From Citrobacter amalonaticus (lineage in GTDB: Bacteria > Pseudomonadota > Gammaproteobacteria > Enterobacterales > Enterobacteriaceae), in assembly GCF_001559075.2 (NCBI RefSeq), contig NZ_CP014015.2:3844001-3908000 (forward strand): DNA of 64,000 bases. Direction: 5' to 3'. Below the pieces are notes generated by a model. It saw nothing but the letters and a program-made list of their open reading frames with translations. It ran no database searches and was not told where the DNA came from. Below are positions 18,930-29,011 of the stretch, piece after piece (position 1 is the first letter of the stretch; each line of letters starts with the position of its first letter). Position numbers and translations under genes: made by a program.

Positions 18930-19667
18930 ATGTATCCCGTTGACCTGCATATGCATACCGTCGCCAGCACCCATGCTTATAGCACTCTGAGCGATTACAT
19001 CGCCCAGGCGAAGCGCCAGGGACTGAAACTGTTCGCAATTACCGATCACGGTCCGGACATGGCGGATGCTCCACACCACTGGCATTTCATCAATATGCGT
19101 ATCTGGCCGCGCGTGGTGGATGGGGTAGGGATCCTGCGAGGCATTGAGGCAAATATCAAAAATATCGAAGGTGAAATCGACTGTACCGGTCCGATGCTTA
19201 CCTCACTGGATCTGATTATTGCGGGCTTTCATGAACCGGTTTTCGCCCCCCACGATGAAGCCACCAATACGCAGGCGATGATCGCCACCATGGCGAGCGG
19301 CGTTGTGCATATCATTAGTCACCCCGGCAACCCGAAATATCCCGTTGATATCACAGCAATTGCCGAGGCTGCGGCAAAATACAATGTTGCACTGGAAATT
19401 AACAACTCTTCCTTCCTTCATTCACGCAAAGGCAGTGAAGCGAACTGTCGCGCGGTGGCGGCAGCGGTGCGCGATGCTGGCGGCTGGGTGGCGTTGGGTT
19501 CAGATTCTCATACCGCCTTTACGATGGGTGACTTCAGCGAGTGTCTGAAAATTATCGAAGAGGTGAATTTCCCGGAAGATCGTATTTTGAACGTGACCCC
19601 GCAACGATTACTCAATTTCCTGGAATCACGCGGAATGGCGCCGATTCCTGAATTTGCTGAACTTTAA
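18930..19667 (+). CDS. ycdX: YcdX, PHP-family zinc phosphatase
   Basis: 245 residues, the length of E. coli YcdX. The PHP motifs are present: HMHTVAS at residues 7-13, DHGPDM, the [11 protein letters not shown] segment, HIISHPGNP, and the C-terminal SDSHTAF. These histidines and aspartates bind a trinuclear zinc site in the known YcdX structure. Phosphatase activity has been shown for the family, and the protein has been linked to swarming. GGAGAGAG precedes the ATG. ycdY, encoding its partner chaperone, follows after 23 bases. Confidence 0.94.
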   Translation: MYPVDLHMHTVASTHAYSTLSDYIAQAKRQGLKLFAITDHGPDMADAPHHWHFINMRIWPRVVDGVGILRGIEANIKNIEGEIDCTGPMLTSLDLIIAGFHEPVFAPHDEATNTQAMIATMASGVVHIISHPGNPKYPVDITAIAEAAAKYNVALEINNSSFLHSRKGSEANCRAVAAAVRDAGGWVALGSDSHTAFTMGDFSECLKIIEEVNFPEDRILNVTPQRLLNFLESRGMAPIPEFAEL

Positions 19668-19690
19668 CCACCACGAGCTGGAATATTTAG

Positions 19691-20245
19691 ATGAACGAGT
19701 TTTCTATCCTGTGCCGCGTACTGGGATCGCTGTATTACCGTCAACCGCAGGATCCTTTGCTGGTTCCGCTTTTTACCCTGATTCGCGAAGGTAAACTCCC
19801 GGCGAGCTGGCCGCTCGAGCAGGATGAACTGTTAGCGCGTCTGCAGAAAAGCTGTGATATGGCCCAACTGGCGGCGGATTACAACGCGCTGTTTGTCGGT
19901 GCGGAGTGCGCAGTGCCACCGTATCGCAGCGCGTGGGTGGAAGGGGCGACAGAATCAGAGGTGCGGTCCTTCCTTTCCGCACGGGGTATGCCGCTTGCCG
20001 AGACGCCAGCCGATCATATTGGTACGTTGCTGCTGGCCGCCTCCTGGCTGGAAGATCAGTCTGCAGAGGATGAAAGCGAGGCGCAGGAAACCCTGTTCGC
20101 GGATTACATCATTCCGTGGTGCGGTACCTTCCTCGGTAAAGTGGAAGCGCACGCCGCGACCCCTTTCTGGCGAACGATGGCGCCGTTAACACGCGATGCC
20201 ATTGGCGCGATGTGGGACGAACTGGAAGAAGAGACCGACGAATAA
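19691..20245 (+). CDS. ycdY: YcdY, redox-enzyme-maturation-type chaperone for YcdX
   Basis: 184 residues, all helical in character, of the TorD/DmsD/NarJ chaperone family: FSILCRVLGSLYYRQPQDP at the start, then DYNALFVGAECAVPPYRSAW, and ADYIIPWCGTFLGKVE. E. coli YcdY binds YcdX and raises its activity, probably by helping zinc insertion. Same strand as ycdX with a 23-base gap, so likely one operon. Confidence 0.93.
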   Translation: MNEFSILCRVLGSLYYRQPQDPLLVPLFTLIREGKLPASWPLEQDELLARLQKSCDMAQLAADYNALFVGAECAVPPYRSAWVEGATESEVRSFLSARGMPLAETPADHIGTLLLAASWLEDQSAEDESEAQETLFADYIIPWCGTFLGKVEAHAATPFWRTMAPLTRDAIGAMWDELEEETDE

Positions 20246-20246
20246 A

Positions 20247-20262
20247 TGTGATGTATATCACT
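20247..20262 (+). promoter_or_regulatory. CRP-binding site upstream of ycdZ
   Basis: TGTGA-TGTATA-TCACT matches the CRP consensus TGTGA-N6-TCACA at nine of ten core positions. It lies between ycdY and ycdZ, centred about 90 bases before the ycdZ ATG, which suits CRP activation of ycdZ. Confidence 0.75.
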
Positions 20263-20345
20263 TTTGCATGCAACATGAGTTAAACATTGCATAAAATGTG
20301 TGCGTGATCTCATTCATATGGGCATTTTCTGCTATCATGCGCGGC

Positions 20346-20837
20346 ATGAACATACTTCTTTCCATTGCAATCACAACGGGCATTCTCTCCGGTATCTGGG
20401 GATGGGTGGCCGTGTCTCTTGGCTTACTGAGTTGGGCAGGGTTTTTAGGCTGTACGGCCTATTTCGCCTGTCCACAGGGTGGGTTAAAGGGGTTGGCCAT
20501 TTCGGCCTCCACGCTGTTGAGCGGCGTGGTGTGGGCGTTGGTCATTATTTACGGTAGCGCGTTGACGCCGCATCTCGAACTGGTGGGTTATCTGATCACC
20601 GGCGTTGTGGCCTTCCTGATGTGTATTCAGGCAAAGCAAGTCTTACTGTCATTTGTGCCAGGCACATTTATTGGCGCGTGCGCCACGTTTGCCGGGCAGG
20701 GGGACTGGAAACTGGTCCTGCCTTCACTGGCGGTTGGCTTGCTCTTTGGCTATGCCATGAAAAACAGTGGCCTGTGGCTGGCGGCCCGGCGAGAAAGACA
20801 CAGTACGCGAACCGTGGCGGAAAATAAAAAAGCGTGA
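20346..20837 (+). CDS. ycdZ: YcdZ, DUF1097 inner-membrane protein
   Basis: 163 residues from the ATG at 20346, the E. coli start (MNILLSIAITTGILSGIWGW); an upstream in-frame extension is not supported. Five to six membrane segments, with a conserved ACPQGG loop after the second and a FVPGTFIGACATFAG segment near residue 105. The C-terminal tail is basic and cytoplasmic. DUF1097 has no proven function; relatives resemble small transporters. The CRP site upstream suggests carbon-source control. Confidence 0.9.
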   Translation: MNILLSIAITTGILSGIWGWVAVSLGLLSWAGFLGCTAYFACPQGGLKGLAISASTLLSGVVWALVIIYGSALTPHLELVGYLITGVVAFLMCIQAKQVLLSFVPGTFIGACATFAGQGDWKLVLPSLAVGLLFGYAMKNSGLWLAARRERHSTRTVAENKKA

Positions 20838-20859
20838 GGAATCCCTCACGCTTTTTTTT
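20831..20859. terminator. Bidirectional terminator between ycdZ and csgG
   Basis: Stem AGCGTGAGG/CCTCACGCT with loop AATC. Eight T residues follow on the plus strand, and an A-rich run precedes it, giving T residues on the minus strand, so it can serve both convergent units. Confidence 0.88.
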
Positions 20860-20869
20860 ATCCTGATCA

Positions 20870-21703
20870 TCAGGATTCCGGCGGTACCGACATATGGCGA
20901 TATTTCACCAGAATGTCGTTCTGGCGATCGGCTTTATTCTGCAAATCCCACAGCCCGCGATCGATACCATCGTTGATGAGGAAGATGACGCCCGTCTCAA
21001 TGGCGGACATCAGGCATAACATCACCGGTTCGTTGGAGGTGTAGCCAATTTCACCTTCCAGCAGTCTCTGGTAATCGATAAAGCGGAACACCCCTGCCTG
21101 CACTTCATAAGACAGAATGGTTTTACTGGTGTTGACCGAGGAGAGGATCTCACCGGTGCTGACGTTGACCACGCGCAGGTTTACCGCAATCTGGTCAAGC
21201 TGGTACTGCGTGTCTGCGCCGATACCGAAGTAACGCGCACCGACGCCGCCGGATTTCACGTTACTTTCGTAGCCGATAATCGACCCTTCAACCATGATGT
21301 TGGCCGCCGTCAGCGACTGCAGCGGGATCCGGTTGTTGATGGCGACAGTCCCGTTTTCCTGGGCGGCACGAATGATCTTACGTTCATTCAGCAGGTTTTG
21401 CAGTCCCTGGCGCTCCAGTGGAACAAACCAGCGAGAATCTTTCAGCGCGGTGACCAGCATCGCGGTGGCGCTTTGTGGGACGGCTGTTGAGAAGTTACTG
21501 GCCGGGTAGGGTTTAAACTGCCCGGTTTCATCCTGAATGTTATACACCGAGACAAAAATTTTGCCCGTTGGCGACGGTAAATGCGTTAAATCCTTATAAC
21601 TTTGCGCACGAGGCATTAATGTCGGTTTAGCGGCTTCTTTTGGCGGGGCGGTTAAGCATCCGCTCAGTAAAATGACGGCGACGAATACAAGTAAGCGCTG
21701 CAT
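20870..21703 (-). CDS. csgG: Curli secretion channel lipoprotein CsgG
   Basis: 277 residues. Lipoprotein signal with lipobox LLSGCLTAPP (Cys-16 becomes the lipidated N-terminus). The protein forms a nine-subunit outer-membrane pore that secretes CsgA and CsgB; the constriction region YNIQDETGQFKPYPASNFST is present. Last gene of csgDEFG, 25 bases after csgF. Confidence 0.97.
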   Translation of the reverse strand: MQRLLVFVAVILLSGCLTAPPKEAAKPTLMPRAQSYKDLTHLPSPTGKIFVSVYNIQDETGQFKPYPASNFSTAVPQSATAMLVTALKDSRWFVPLERQGLQNLLNERKIIRAAQENGTVAINNRIPLQSLTAANIMVEGSIIGYESNVKSGGVGARYFGIGADTQYQLDQIAVNLRVVNVSTGEILSSVNTSKTILSYEVQAGVFRFIDYQRLLEGEIGYTSNEPVMLCLMSAIETGVIFLINDGIDRGLWDLQNKADRQNDILVKYRHMSVPPES

Positions 21704-21728
21704 GATGATTGTCCTTACGTGGCGGTGC

Positions 21729-22145
21729 TTAGAAATCGGTGGATTGCGACTGTAAACCCGACACTTCGATCGTCGATGTTTTTCCCGTTTTCCTGTCCGT
21801 GACGTTTAGCTGCAACTGTCCATCCCGGTTAGCAATATCCACAATGAAATCATTGGTCACCATCCTGCCGGGTTTCCCCGTGTTAATATTGGTCAACAGC
21901 CCACCTAATATTTGTGACTGAATGGCCTGAGTGAAGTTATCCAACGCGGAGGGAGTTTCGATTCCGTAATCGTCGTTATAACTGGGATCTTTATAAGAGT
22001 TTTGCGCCTGGGCGCTATTCAGTAAAAAAGAACCGTTATTGGGGTTTCCACCAAAGTTAGGGTTACGGAACTGGAAGGTCATATTTCCGGCCCAACTTAA
22101 TGGCGAAATAAGCATGAGTACTACTACTGCATGTTTGACACGCAT
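21729..22145 (-). CDS. csgF: Curli assembly factor CsgF
   Basis: 138 residues with a signal peptide ending SWAG. The N-terminus of the mature protein ([14 protein letters not shown]) is the segment known to bind inside the CsgG pore. CsgF sits at the cell surface and couples the CsgB nucleator to the secretion channel. Length equals the E. coli protein. 26 bases after csgE. Confidence 0.96.
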   Translation of the reverse strand: MRVKHAVVVLMLISPLSWAGNMTFQFRNPNFGGNPNNGSFLLNSAQAQNSYKDPSYNDDYGIETPSALDNFTQAIQSQILGGLLTNINTGKPGRMVTNDFIVDIANRDGQLQLNVTDRKTGKTSTIEVSGLQSQSTDF

Positions 22146-22171
22146 TACAGCCTCCGGACAAAAATCACTTT

Positions 22172-22561
22172 TTAGAATTCGTCATGCGTTAAATCGCCGG
22201 TGCTCAATAGTGTTTGATCTATTTGCCGGCGGTTTAAGGCATCCTCAGTTTGTGCCAGCGCGAAGACAACAGTTTTTTCGAAGTCTCTTTTCGTTGGAAA
22301 TAAAAAAGTCTGGAATATAACGTCCTGATTTACCGTTATCGTGATCCAACTTCCCCAACGTGCACTGGGTCGCTCATTGATGGTTAAATTACCTGGATAA
22401 TCACTTTCCCATTTGTCGCTAAAAGCACGATAAAAATCGTGGCCGATAGACGAAACCGTGTGGTCAGTTAAGAGCCCAGGAACTTCAACTTCTACAGCCT
22501 GCGTCGTGCCGGCAGCGAACAGAAACTGTGCCGCTGCAAGCCAGGTCAAATAGCGTTTCAT
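22172..22561 (-). CDS. csgE: Curli secretion specificity factor CsgE
   Basis: 129 residues from the ATG at 22561, the K-12 start ([15 protein letters not shown]). Signal peptide to about residue 22, then the conserved mature part [22 protein letters not shown]. CsgE caps the periplasmic side of CsgG and selects curli subunits. It begins four bases after the csgD stop, so the two are probably translationally coupled. Confidence 0.96.
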   Translation of the reverse strand: MKRYLTWLAAAQFLFAAGTTQAVEVEVPGLLTDHTVSSIGHDFYRAFSDKWESDYPGNLTINERPSARWGSWITITVNQDVIFQTFLFPTKRDFEKTVVFALAQTEDALNRRQIDQTLLSTGDLTHDEF

Positions 22562-22565
22562 GGCT

Positions 22566-23216
22566 TTATCGCCTGAGGTTATCATTTGCCCACGAAACCG
22601 CCTGGGTACGGTTTTTGACAGCTATCTTTTTGAAAAGATTATAAAGATGTGTTTTGACCGTATTTTCACTGATAAACAGTGAACGCGCGATTTCGATATT
22701 AGAGGCGCCGATACGCAGCTTATTCAGGATCTCTTTTTCGCGATGAGTCAGGAGGGCTGACTCAGTGCTGTTGTAGCGATAATTACCTGAGTGAGTGATC
22801 AGATAACTGGCCAGTTTCTGTGAGAAGTAGCACTCTCCCCGCAGGATCCCTTGCAAACCGTTTACGACACGCTCTTCGTCATCCGCTACGTAAAAAACGC
22901 CATTGATATGCGGCCAGTTTTCAATATCCCGGTAGGGATAATCATCGGGCGTGTTCAACAATAACGTCTTTAAATTATTGTTTTTCCGACTTAAGTTATC
23001 CTGCCAGTAATGGATAAGCTTTTTATCTGCTTCCATCATATCGACTAAAACAATGCAACTGGTGGAGATATCATCCAGAGAACGCTGAATATTATGCAGT
23101 TTTCCGGTGAGGGCCAGAGATTGTTTTAAATGCTGCAATAATGCTGTGGCTTGCAGGGATGGTTTGGTGATCAACAATAATGTATGACCATGAATACTAT
23201 GGACTTCATTAAACAT
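22566..23216 (-). CDS. csgD: Biofilm master regulator CsgD (LuxR/FixJ type)
   Basis: 216 residues from the ATG at 23216, the E. coli start ([15 protein letters not shown]); a frame extending 27 codons upstream is not supported. The N-terminal half is an atypical receiver domain. Residues ~150-210 form the LuxR helix-turn-helix: [26 protein letters not shown] in two parts, then [16 protein letters not shown]. CsgD activates csgBAC and cellulose-linked genes. The region upstream is the long csg control region. First gene of csgDEFG. Confidence 0.97.
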   Translation of the reverse strand: MFNEVHSIHGHTLLLITKPSLQATALLQHLKQSLALTGKLHNIQRSLDDISTSCIVLVDMMEADKKLIHYWQDNLSRKNNNLKTLLLNTPDDYPYRDIENWPHINGVFYVADDEERVVNGLQGILRGECYFSQKLASYLITHSGNYRYNSTESALLTHREKEILNKLRIGASNIEIARSLFISENTVKTHLYNLFKKIAVKNRTQAVSWANDNLRR

Positions 23217-23979
23217 GATGAAACCCCACTTTTTTAGTCGCACACCTGACAGCTGCCTGCAAAAATGAGGCACCAGAAGTACTGACAGATGTTGCACTGC
23301 TGTGTGTAGTAAAATAAGAATCAGCCCGAACGGGTCAAAATATTAATACAAATGAACTACAACTGATTTCAATCTAGCCATTACAAATCTTAAAGCAAGT
23401 GTTAAACATGTAACGGAATGTAAAAATATATATTAATTTGTTAAGTTTGAGCTTTTTTTAAGTTTAGATTTGATAGTAAAGTTGTACATCCAGCCGTTAT
23501 TGCACAGATTTAAAAAATCATACAAATTATATTAATTAACTGAATTTAAAGTAATAAATGCAATTTGTGCTAGCACTTCATCGGTGGGGAAATTGCTGAG
23601 TTATGAGATCCGTCGGCGTCGTGCATTTTGATGACGAAAAAAACGAGGCTTGTCACGACTTGCGCATCTCTCTCTTCTTCGACCGTACAACATAGCCTGG
23701 AAAGCCCACTGTACAGCCTGCTGACTGACGACGAGAAAAAGCATTAACGGTGAGTATGGAAAAAATAAAATAAGCGTAAATAACAGGGTATTCCTGCCCT
23801 GATTAGTACTTTGGTGTGAGCGAAAATATAAAAATACCACTGGCGGGTGAGTTATTTAAAATGTTTCCGCAGACATACTCTTCATCGTAACGCGGCGTTA
23901 ACAAATTACGTTTAGCGTTAACAAGAAAATTGATGAGAACGTTATTTTCTCGATGTACGACCAGGTCCAGGGTGACAAC
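23217..23979. promoter_or_regulatory. csgD-csgBAC intergenic control region
   Basis: 763 bases without a real gene, very AT-rich in the middle (23340-23570). Near csgD it carries the conserved csgD leader (segments like CAGATGTTGCACTGCTGTGTGTAG seen in pieces around 23280-23310), the part targeted by several small RNAs in E. coli. Near csgB it carries a CsgD box. AT tracts fit binding by H-NS, IHF and MlrA/OmpR known at this locus. A 79-codon minus-strand frame at 23601-23840 lacks support. Confidence 0.75.
23844..23854 (+). promoter_or_regulatory. CsgD-binding site of the csgBAC promoter
   Basis: CGGGTGAGTTA is an exact match to the CsgD consensus (CGGGTGAGNTA). It lies 126 bases before the csgB start, the same setting as in E. 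coli, where CsgD activates csgBAC from this site. Confidence 0.85.
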
Positions 23980-24435
23980 ATGAAAAACAAATTGTTATTT
24001 ATGATGTTAACAGTACTGGGTGCGCCTGGAATTGCTTCCGCAACAAGTTATGATTTAGCGCATTCCGAATATAACTTTGCGGTAAATGAATTAAGTAAGT
24101 CTTCATTTAATCAGGCAGCCATAATTGGTCAAGTGGGCACGAATAATAGTGCAAAGATACGCCAGGAGGGCTCTAAACTTTTGTCGGTGGTTTCACAAGA
24201 AGGTGGAAGTAACCGGGCCAAAGTTGACCAATCAGGAGCTTATAACTTTGCGTATATTGCTCAGTCGGGTAATTCCAATGATGCCAGTATATCGCAAAGT
24301 AATTACGGTAATACTGCGATGATTATCCAGAAAGGTTCTGGAAATAAAGCAAATATTACTCAGTATGGTACGCAAAAAACAGCAGTTGTAGTGCAGAGAC
24401 AGTCGCAAATGGCAATTCGCGTTATTCAACGCTAA
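23980..24435 (+). CDS. csgB: Curli nucleator CsgB
   Basis: 151 residues from the ATG at 23980, the K-12 start (MKNKLLFMMLTVLG) with GGTGA upstream. Signal peptide to about residue 21. The mature part has five imperfect curlin repeats with the S/A-x5-Q-x4-N-x5-Q pattern (for example NQAAIIGQVGTNNSAKIRQ and DASISQSNYGNTAMIIQ). The last repeat is basic (VVVQRQSQMAIRVIQR), as needed for cell attachment through CsgF. CsgB seeds CsgA fibres. First gene of csgBAC. Confidence 0.97.
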   Translation: MKNKLLFMMLTVLGAPGIASATSYDLAHSEYNFAVNELSKSSFNQAAIIGQVGTNNSAKIRQEGSKLLSVVSQEGGSNRAKVDQSGAYNFAYIAQSGNSNDASISQSNYGNTAMIIQKGSGNKANITQYGTQKTAVVVQRQSQMAIRVIQR

Positions 24436-24475
24436 TCCATTGACGACGCTTAAATCAATCCGATGGGGGTTTACC

Positions 24476-24928
24476 ATGAAACTTTTACAAGTGGCAGCAT
24501 TTGCAGCAATCGTGGTTTCTGGCAGTGCTCTGGCTGGTTCTGTTCCACAATGGGGCGGCGGTGGTGGTGGCGGTGGCGGAAGCAGCTCCGGCCCGGATTC
24601 AAACCTGAGCATTTATCAGTTCGGGACCAATAACGCCGCACTTGCGCTGCAAAGCGACGCTCGTAAATCAGACACAACAATCACCCAGCACGGCTATGGT
24701 AACGGCGCCGATGTTGGTCAGGGTGCAGATAACAGCACCATTGATCTGACTCAGAAAGGCTTCAAAAACAACGCCACCATCGATCAGTGGAACGGCAAAA
24801 ACTCGGATATTACTGTGAGCCAATACGGTGGACGTAACGCCGCGCTGGTTAACCAGACGGCTTCTGATTCCAGCGTTCTGGTTAAACAAGTTGGTTTTGG
24901 CAACAACGCCACAGCTAACCAGTACTAA
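24476..24928 (+). CDS. csgA: Major curli subunit CsgA
   Basis: 150 residues from the ATG at 24476. Signal peptide to residue ~20 (SALAG). The N22 region then has an uninterrupted run of nine glycines after WG-type start SVPQW, where K-12 has a shorter, interrupted glycine stretch. Five curlin repeats follow: NLSIYQFGTNNAALALQ, TTITQHGYGNGADVGQ, TIDLTQKGFKNNATIDQ, DITVSQYGGRNAALVNQ and SVLVKQVGFGNNATANQ, ending Y. The protein is secreted and self-assembles as amyloid. A strong terminator follows, so csgC is reached only by read-through. Confidence 0.97.
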   Translation: MKLLQVAAFAAIVVSGSALAGSVPQWGGGGGGGGGSSSGPDSNLSIYQFGTNNAALALQSDARKSDTTITQHGYGNGADVGQGADNSTIDLTQKGFKNNATIDQWNGKNSDITVSQYGGRNAALVNQTASDSSVLVKQVGFGNNATANQY

Positions 24929-24950
24929 TTCAGTTTATGTGCTGACAATA

Positions 24951-24976
24951 AACAGGGCGAAAGCCCTGTTTTTTTT
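24951..24976 (+). terminator. Terminator between csgA and csgC
   Basis: Stem AACAGGGC/GCCCTGTT with loop GAAA, followed by a run of T residues to 24976. It probably sets the high csgBA to low csgC ratio. Confidence 0.88.
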
Positions 24977-24988
24977 CGGGAGGAGATC

Positions 24989-25321
24989 ATGAACACCTTA
25001 TTACTCCTTGCGGCGCTCTCTAATCAGATAACGTTTGCAACCACCCAGCAAGGCGACATTTACACAATTACGCCGCAGGTCACCCTGACACAACCCTGTG
25101 TGTGCCAGGTGCAGGTTTTAGCCCTTCGTGACGGCGTGGCGGGGCAAAGTCAGTCACGACAACAAAAGACCCTTTCTCTGCCTGCTAATCAGGCCATTGA
25201 TTTGACCAGACTCAGTTTAAATATCTCAGCGCAAGACACCGTCAAAATCGTGGTTACGGTTTCTGACGGCCAGTCGCTGCATTTATCACAACAGTGGCCG
25301 CCCTCTGCGAAACCGTCATAA
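24989..25321 (+). CDS. csgC: Periplasmic curli inhibitor/chaperone CsgC
   Basis: 110 residues. Short hydrophobic N-terminus (MNTLLLLAALSNQITFA) as signal peptide. The redox-like CxC motif is in QPCVCQVQV. CsgC has an immunoglobulin-like fold and blocks early CsgA amyloid formation in the periplasm. GGGAGGAG lies before the ATG, within the end of the csgA terminator. Confidence 0.95.
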   Translation: MNTLLLLAALSNQITFATTQQGDIYTITPQVTLTQPCVCQVQVLALRDGVAGQSQSRQQKTLSLPANQAIDLTRLSLNISAQDTVKIVVTVSDGQSLHLSQQWPPSAKPS

Positions 25322-25466
25322 CTGACTGACAATTTATGCGTTGATGCTGGCAGAAGCGAGGCGGCTCGACTATGAATAGAGTGACGCGGAATGCGTGACT
25401 CCCGGGCCTGTCGCCATCAGGGAAAACATCACCCCTCAAGGATGAATACTCATTGAGGAAAGCATC

Positions 25467-25790
25467 ATGCCGTTACCTGTCACGCGTAAAACGAGCCTTC
25501 TGCTGCTCGCGCTTCTTGCCCTGTATTCTTTCACCGCAATCGCGGATGCGGGAAGACAGGGCGGGGTTATTCGTTTTACCGGTCAAATCGTTGAGCCGCC
25601 CTGTAATGTGAGTCAGCAGCAACAGCGCCTTGCGATGTCTTGCTATAACGAGGGGCGCACGCAAACCCGCTATTATTCGCCGCAGGAACTGCTTAAAGCG
25701 CCGCAACACTTCAAACAGATCGCCGCGGTTAATTTGCGCTATCTGGATGAGGAGAAAAAACTGGCGGTGATGGATATCAGTTACCACTAA
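25467..25790 (+). CDS. ymdA: YmdA, small exported fimbrin-like protein
   Basis: 107 residues with a signal peptide (hydrophobic to about residue 26). The mature part begins [20 protein letters not shown], which resembles the first strand and first cysteine of type 1 pilin domains; a second cysteine is in LAMSCYNEG. It is too short to be a normal pilin. Position after csgC matches E. coli ymdA, whose function is unknown. GAGG precedes the ATG. Confidence 0.8.
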   Translation: MPLPVTRKTSLLLLALLALYSFTAIADAGRQGGVIRFTGQIVEPPCNVSQQQQRLAMSCYNEGRTQTRYYSPQELLKAPQHFKQIAAVNLRYLDEEKKLAVMDISYH

Positions 25791-25879
25791 ACCGGGCGTT
25801 CAGACAAGCACACGAAAAAAGCGATTTCAGGGTATCCCCTGCTGTACACTTACAAAACAGAGTGACGCAAGGAGGTTCT

Positions 25880-26413
25880 ATGGAATCGCGTATTCATGTT
25901 ATCCAGGGGGATATCACCACGGTCGCGGTTGATGTCATCGTCAATGCCGCAAACGCCTCGCTGATGGGGGGCGGAGGTGTTGATGGGGCAATCCATCGCG
26001 CTGCGGGTCCCGCCTTACTGGAAGCCTGTATGAAGGTCAGACAGCAGCAGGGTGAGTGCCCGACAGGCCATGCGGTGATCACGCTTGCGGGAAACCTCCC
26101 CGCCAAAGCCGTTATTCATACCGTCGGCCCAGTCTGGCGCGGCGGCGAACATAACGAAGCGCAACTGCTGCAGGATGCGTACGTTAATAGCCTGAATCTG
26201 GCGCTGGCCAACGGCTACGCGTCTATTGCCTTTCCGGCAATCAGTACCGGAGTCTATGGGTATCCGCGAGCGGCAGCCGCTGAAATTGCGTTAAAGACCG
26301 TTTCGGAATTTATTACCCGCCGCGCTTTGCCTGAGCAGATATACTTTGTCTGTTATGACGACGAAACAACCCGACTCTACCAGCGTTTACTTACCCAACA
26401 AGGCGATGAATGA
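25880..26413 (+). CDS. ymdB: Macrodomain protein YmdB (ADP-ribosyl hydrolase, RNase III modulator)
   Basis: 177 residues from the ATG at 25880, with GGAGG upstream; an in-frame GTG six codons earlier is inside that site. Macrodomain motifs: [27 protein letters not shown] (in segments) near the N-terminus, VIHTVGPVW, and [12 protein letters not shown]. The family removes O-acetyl-ADP-ribose or ADP-ribose; E. coli YmdB also inhibits RNase III during stress. Its stop overlaps the clsC start region, showing coupling. Confidence 0.95.
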   Translation: MESRIHVIQGDITTVAVDVIVNAANASLMGGGGVDGAIHRAAGPALLEACMKVRQQQGECPTGHAVITLAGNLPAKAVIHTVGPVWRGGEHNEAQLLQDAYVNSLNLALANGYASIAFPAISTGVYGYPRAAAAEIALKTVSEFITRRALPEQIYFVCYDDETTRLYQRLLTQQGDE

Positions 26414-27836
26414 ACTGACCCGGCTCGCTCGCGCCACGCGTCCTCTGTGCGACAATCATCCCGGAGAATGCGGCATCCTTGCGCTCGATAACAGTCTGGA
26501 CGCCTTTGCCGCCCGCTACCGGCTGGCGGAAATGGCGGAGCGCACGCTGGATGTTCAGTACTATATCTGGGAAGACGACATGTCCGGGCGGCTGCTGTTC
26601 GCCGTCCTGCTGGCGGCGGCAAAACGTGGCGTCCATGTGCGCCTGTTGCTTGATGACAACAACACGCCAGGGCTGGATGACACCCTGCAACTGCTCGACG
26701 CCCATCCCAACATTGAAGTTCGCCTGTTTAATCCTTTCTCTTTTCGCATGCTCCGGATGCTGGGTTATCTGACCGATTTCGCCAGGCTCAACCGACGGAT
26801 GCATAACAAAAGCTATACTGCCGACAGTGTCGTCACCCTGGTGGGCGGGCGAAACATTGGCGATGCCTATTTTGGCGCGGGCGAGGAGCCGCTGTTCTCC
26901 GATCTGGACGTGATGGCCATCGGCCCCGTCGTCAGGGAGGTTGCTGAGGATTTCGAACGCTACTGGCATTGCGCTTCGGTTTCGACGTTGAAATCGGTAC
27001 TGGCGCTTTCCGAGCAAGAGATCACCGACCGCATTGAGTTACCCGACGCCTGGTACAACGATCCCATCACCCGTCGATACCAGCATAAACTGGAAACCAG
27101 CCCGTTTATGACCCATCTCGATCGCGGAGCGCTGCCCCTTATCTGGGCGAAGACCCGGCTATTAAGTGACGATCCGTTAAAAGGCGAGGGGAAAGCGCAG
27201 CGCCACTCGTTACTGCCGCAACGGCTGTTTGACGTGATGGGATCGCCGACGGAACGGATTGACATTATCTCTGCCTATTTTGTCCCGACCCGCGCAGGCG
27301 TCTTGCAGTTGCTGAAACTGGTGCGCAAAGGCGTCAAAATTGCGATCCTCACCAACTCATTAGCCGCCAATGATGTCGCGGTGGTACATGCCGGTTACGC
27401 GCGCTGGCGGAAGAAACTACTGCGTTATGGTATCGAACTCTATGAACTGAAGCCGACGCGTGAACGTCAGGTGGTACTGCACGACAGGGGGCTTACGGGG
27501 AACTCCGGATCCAGCCTGCATGCCAAAACGTTCAGTATTGACGGGCGTAAGGTGTTTATTGGTTCACTGAATTTTGATCCCCGTTCCACGTTGCTGAACA
27601 CGGAAATGGGATTTGTGATTGAAAGCGAGACGCTGGCGACGCTTATCCATAAACGGTTCATCGAGAGTCAACGCGATGCGGCCTGGCAATTACGCCTCGA
27701 TCGCTGGGGGCGAATTAACTGGGTGGATCGGCAGCAGGACGCAGAGCAGGTGTTAAAAAAAGAACCCGCCACCGGATTCTGGAAGCGGGTTCTGGTGCGA
27801 CTGGCGACGCTATTGCCTGTCGAGTGGCTGCTTTAA
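26406..27836 (+). CDS. clsC: Cardiolipin synthase C
   Basis: 476 residues if it starts at the ATG 26406, which overlaps the ymdB stop (ATGAATGA) and gives a length close to E. coli ClsC (473); the frame is open upstream inside ymdB. Two phospholipase D motifs are present: [18 protein letters not shown] and [18 protein letters not shown]. ClsC makes cardiolipin from phosphatidylglycerol and phosphatidylethanolamine, helped in E. coli by YmdB. Ends VEWLL. The start is less certain than the rest, because the ribosome site is poorly spaced. Confidence 0.93.
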   Translation: MNELTRLARATRPLCDNHPGECGILALDNSLDAFAARYRLAEMAERTLDVQYYIWEDDMSGRLLFAVLLAAAKRGVHVRLLLDDNNTPGLDDTLQLLDAHPNIEVRLFNPFSFRMLRMLGYLTDFARLNRRMHNKSYTADSVVTLVGGRNIGDAYFGAGEEPLFSDLDVMAIGPVVREVAEDFERYWHCASVSTLKSVLALSEQEITDRIELPDAWYNDPITRRYQHKLETSPFMTHLDRGALPLIWAKTRLLSDDPLKGEGKAQRHSLLPQRLFDVMGSPTERIDIISAYFVPTRAGVLQLLKLVRKGVKIAILTNSLAANDVAVVHAGYARWRKKLLRYGIELYELKPTRERQVVLHDRGLTGNSGSSLHAKTFSIDGRKVFIGSLNFDPRSTLLNTEMGFVIESETLATLIHKRFIESQRDAAWQLRLDRWGRINWVDRQQDAEQVLKKEPATGFWKRVLVRLATLLPVEWLL

Positions 27837-27850
27837 CGTGGCTGCTGGCA

Positions 27851-29011
27851 TTAGCCGGTCACTTTTTTGCTTTGTTCCTGTCTGACCGGCGGTTTGCCGG
27901 AGAACAGGAATTTGAGCAGCGGAATGCGCAAATGAATCTCGTACAGTACCAGCGCGATGCCAACCACAAAGATCAGCCCACAGATAAAGCCCAACAGATT
28001 CGAGGCAATATGCGGCGTAATGTATGCGCCGAAAAACAGTGTTAACGGATGGTGTACCAGATAGATAAACAGTGACGCATTAACAAAGTAGGTGACGCGG
28101 GCTGACTGGAAATTGAGTAAACGGTGGCCGAGGGAAAACACCACATTGACCATCCATAATCCGAGCACCATGGTGATGACATATTCCGTTTCGTACATCC
28201 AGGCATCACCACTGCCGTAGCGCTGATTCAGCAAATAGGCGATGAAGGCGAAAGCCGCCGCCAGCGTACATCCCCGTGAAGGGGTGGTGAAAAGCGCTTT
28301 AAGCTCAGGTGAGATAAAGGCCAGCGCGCCCAGCATAAAGAAAGGCACATAAAAGAGCGTTTGCATCACCACGAAATTGAACAAGCCGTCGCTGAGAATG
28401 GGTGGGTAAACAATGAACAGCGTCCGCCGTATCACCGCATAACCGATACCCAGTAAGAAGAAGATGAACGTCAGTTTGCCCATCGACACGGCAGCCAGCC
28501 GTTTTTTTTCCGCCTTTTCCAGGTTTTTTCGCATCCGGCTAAATACCCATAGACTGACGGTTGTTAATACCACCAGAACCAGTAAAAACCAGAGATGAGA
28601 AATTAATTCCCAGGCCAGCGTGTTGTATTTTTCATACAGAGAGAGCGTTTGCCAACTGTCGGCTTTTCCCTTGACGTATTGCAGCATAATAAATTGCGGC
28701 AACGTCAGCAGGGGAATCGCAGTAAGCATCGGAATGCCTACGCGTTCAACGCGTACTTTCCACCAGCGTTTCAGCGGATAACGCAGGAATAACATGTACG
28801 AAAAATAACCGGAAATAACGAAAAAGACCTGCATCCGGAATGAATGGATAAAATCATTAAACAGGGTCAGCCACCATGAGGGCTCGGCGCTGTTCACATG
28901 CCAGGTATGGCCGGAATAGATCAATGAAATATGGAAGGGAATACCCAACAACATCAGCCAGGCGCGGATGGAGTCAAGAAAATATTCACGCTGTGCGGGT
29001 ACGGGATTCAT
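27851..29011 (-). CDS. opgC: OpgC, succinyl transferase of osmoregulated periplasmic glucans
   Basis: 386 residues with about ten membrane segments, of the acyltransferase 3 family. The conserved N-terminal [20 protein letters not shown] contains the family's histidine in the first membrane region. It adds succinyl groups to membrane-derived oligosaccharides from the inner membrane. Divergent from opgG, with a 262-base gap, and convergent with clsC, 14 bases away. Confidence 0.94.
   Translation of the reverse strand: MNPVPAQREYFLDSIRAWLMLLGIPFHISLIYSGHTWHVNSAEPSWWLTLFNDFIHSFRMQVFFVISGYFSYMLFLRYPLKRWWKVRVERVGIPMLTAIPLLTLPQFIMLQYVKGKADSWQTLSLYEKYNTLAWELISHLWFLLVLVVLTTVSLWVFSRMRKNLEKAEKKRLAAVSMGKLTFIFFLLGIGYAVIRRTLFIVYPPILSDGLFNFVVMQTLFYVPFFMLGALAFISPELKALFTTPSRGCTLAAAFAFIAYLLNQRYGSGDAWMYETEYVITMVLGLWMVNVVFSLGHRLLNFQSARVTYFVNASLFIYLVHHPLTLFFGAYITPHIASNLLGFICGLIFVVGIALVLYEIHLRIPLLKFLFSGKPPVRQEQSKKVTG

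Noticed and set aside
23601..23840. 79-codon minus-strand gene in the csg control region
   Set aside because: No ribosome site or recognisable motif, and it lies in a known regulatory region upstream of csgB.
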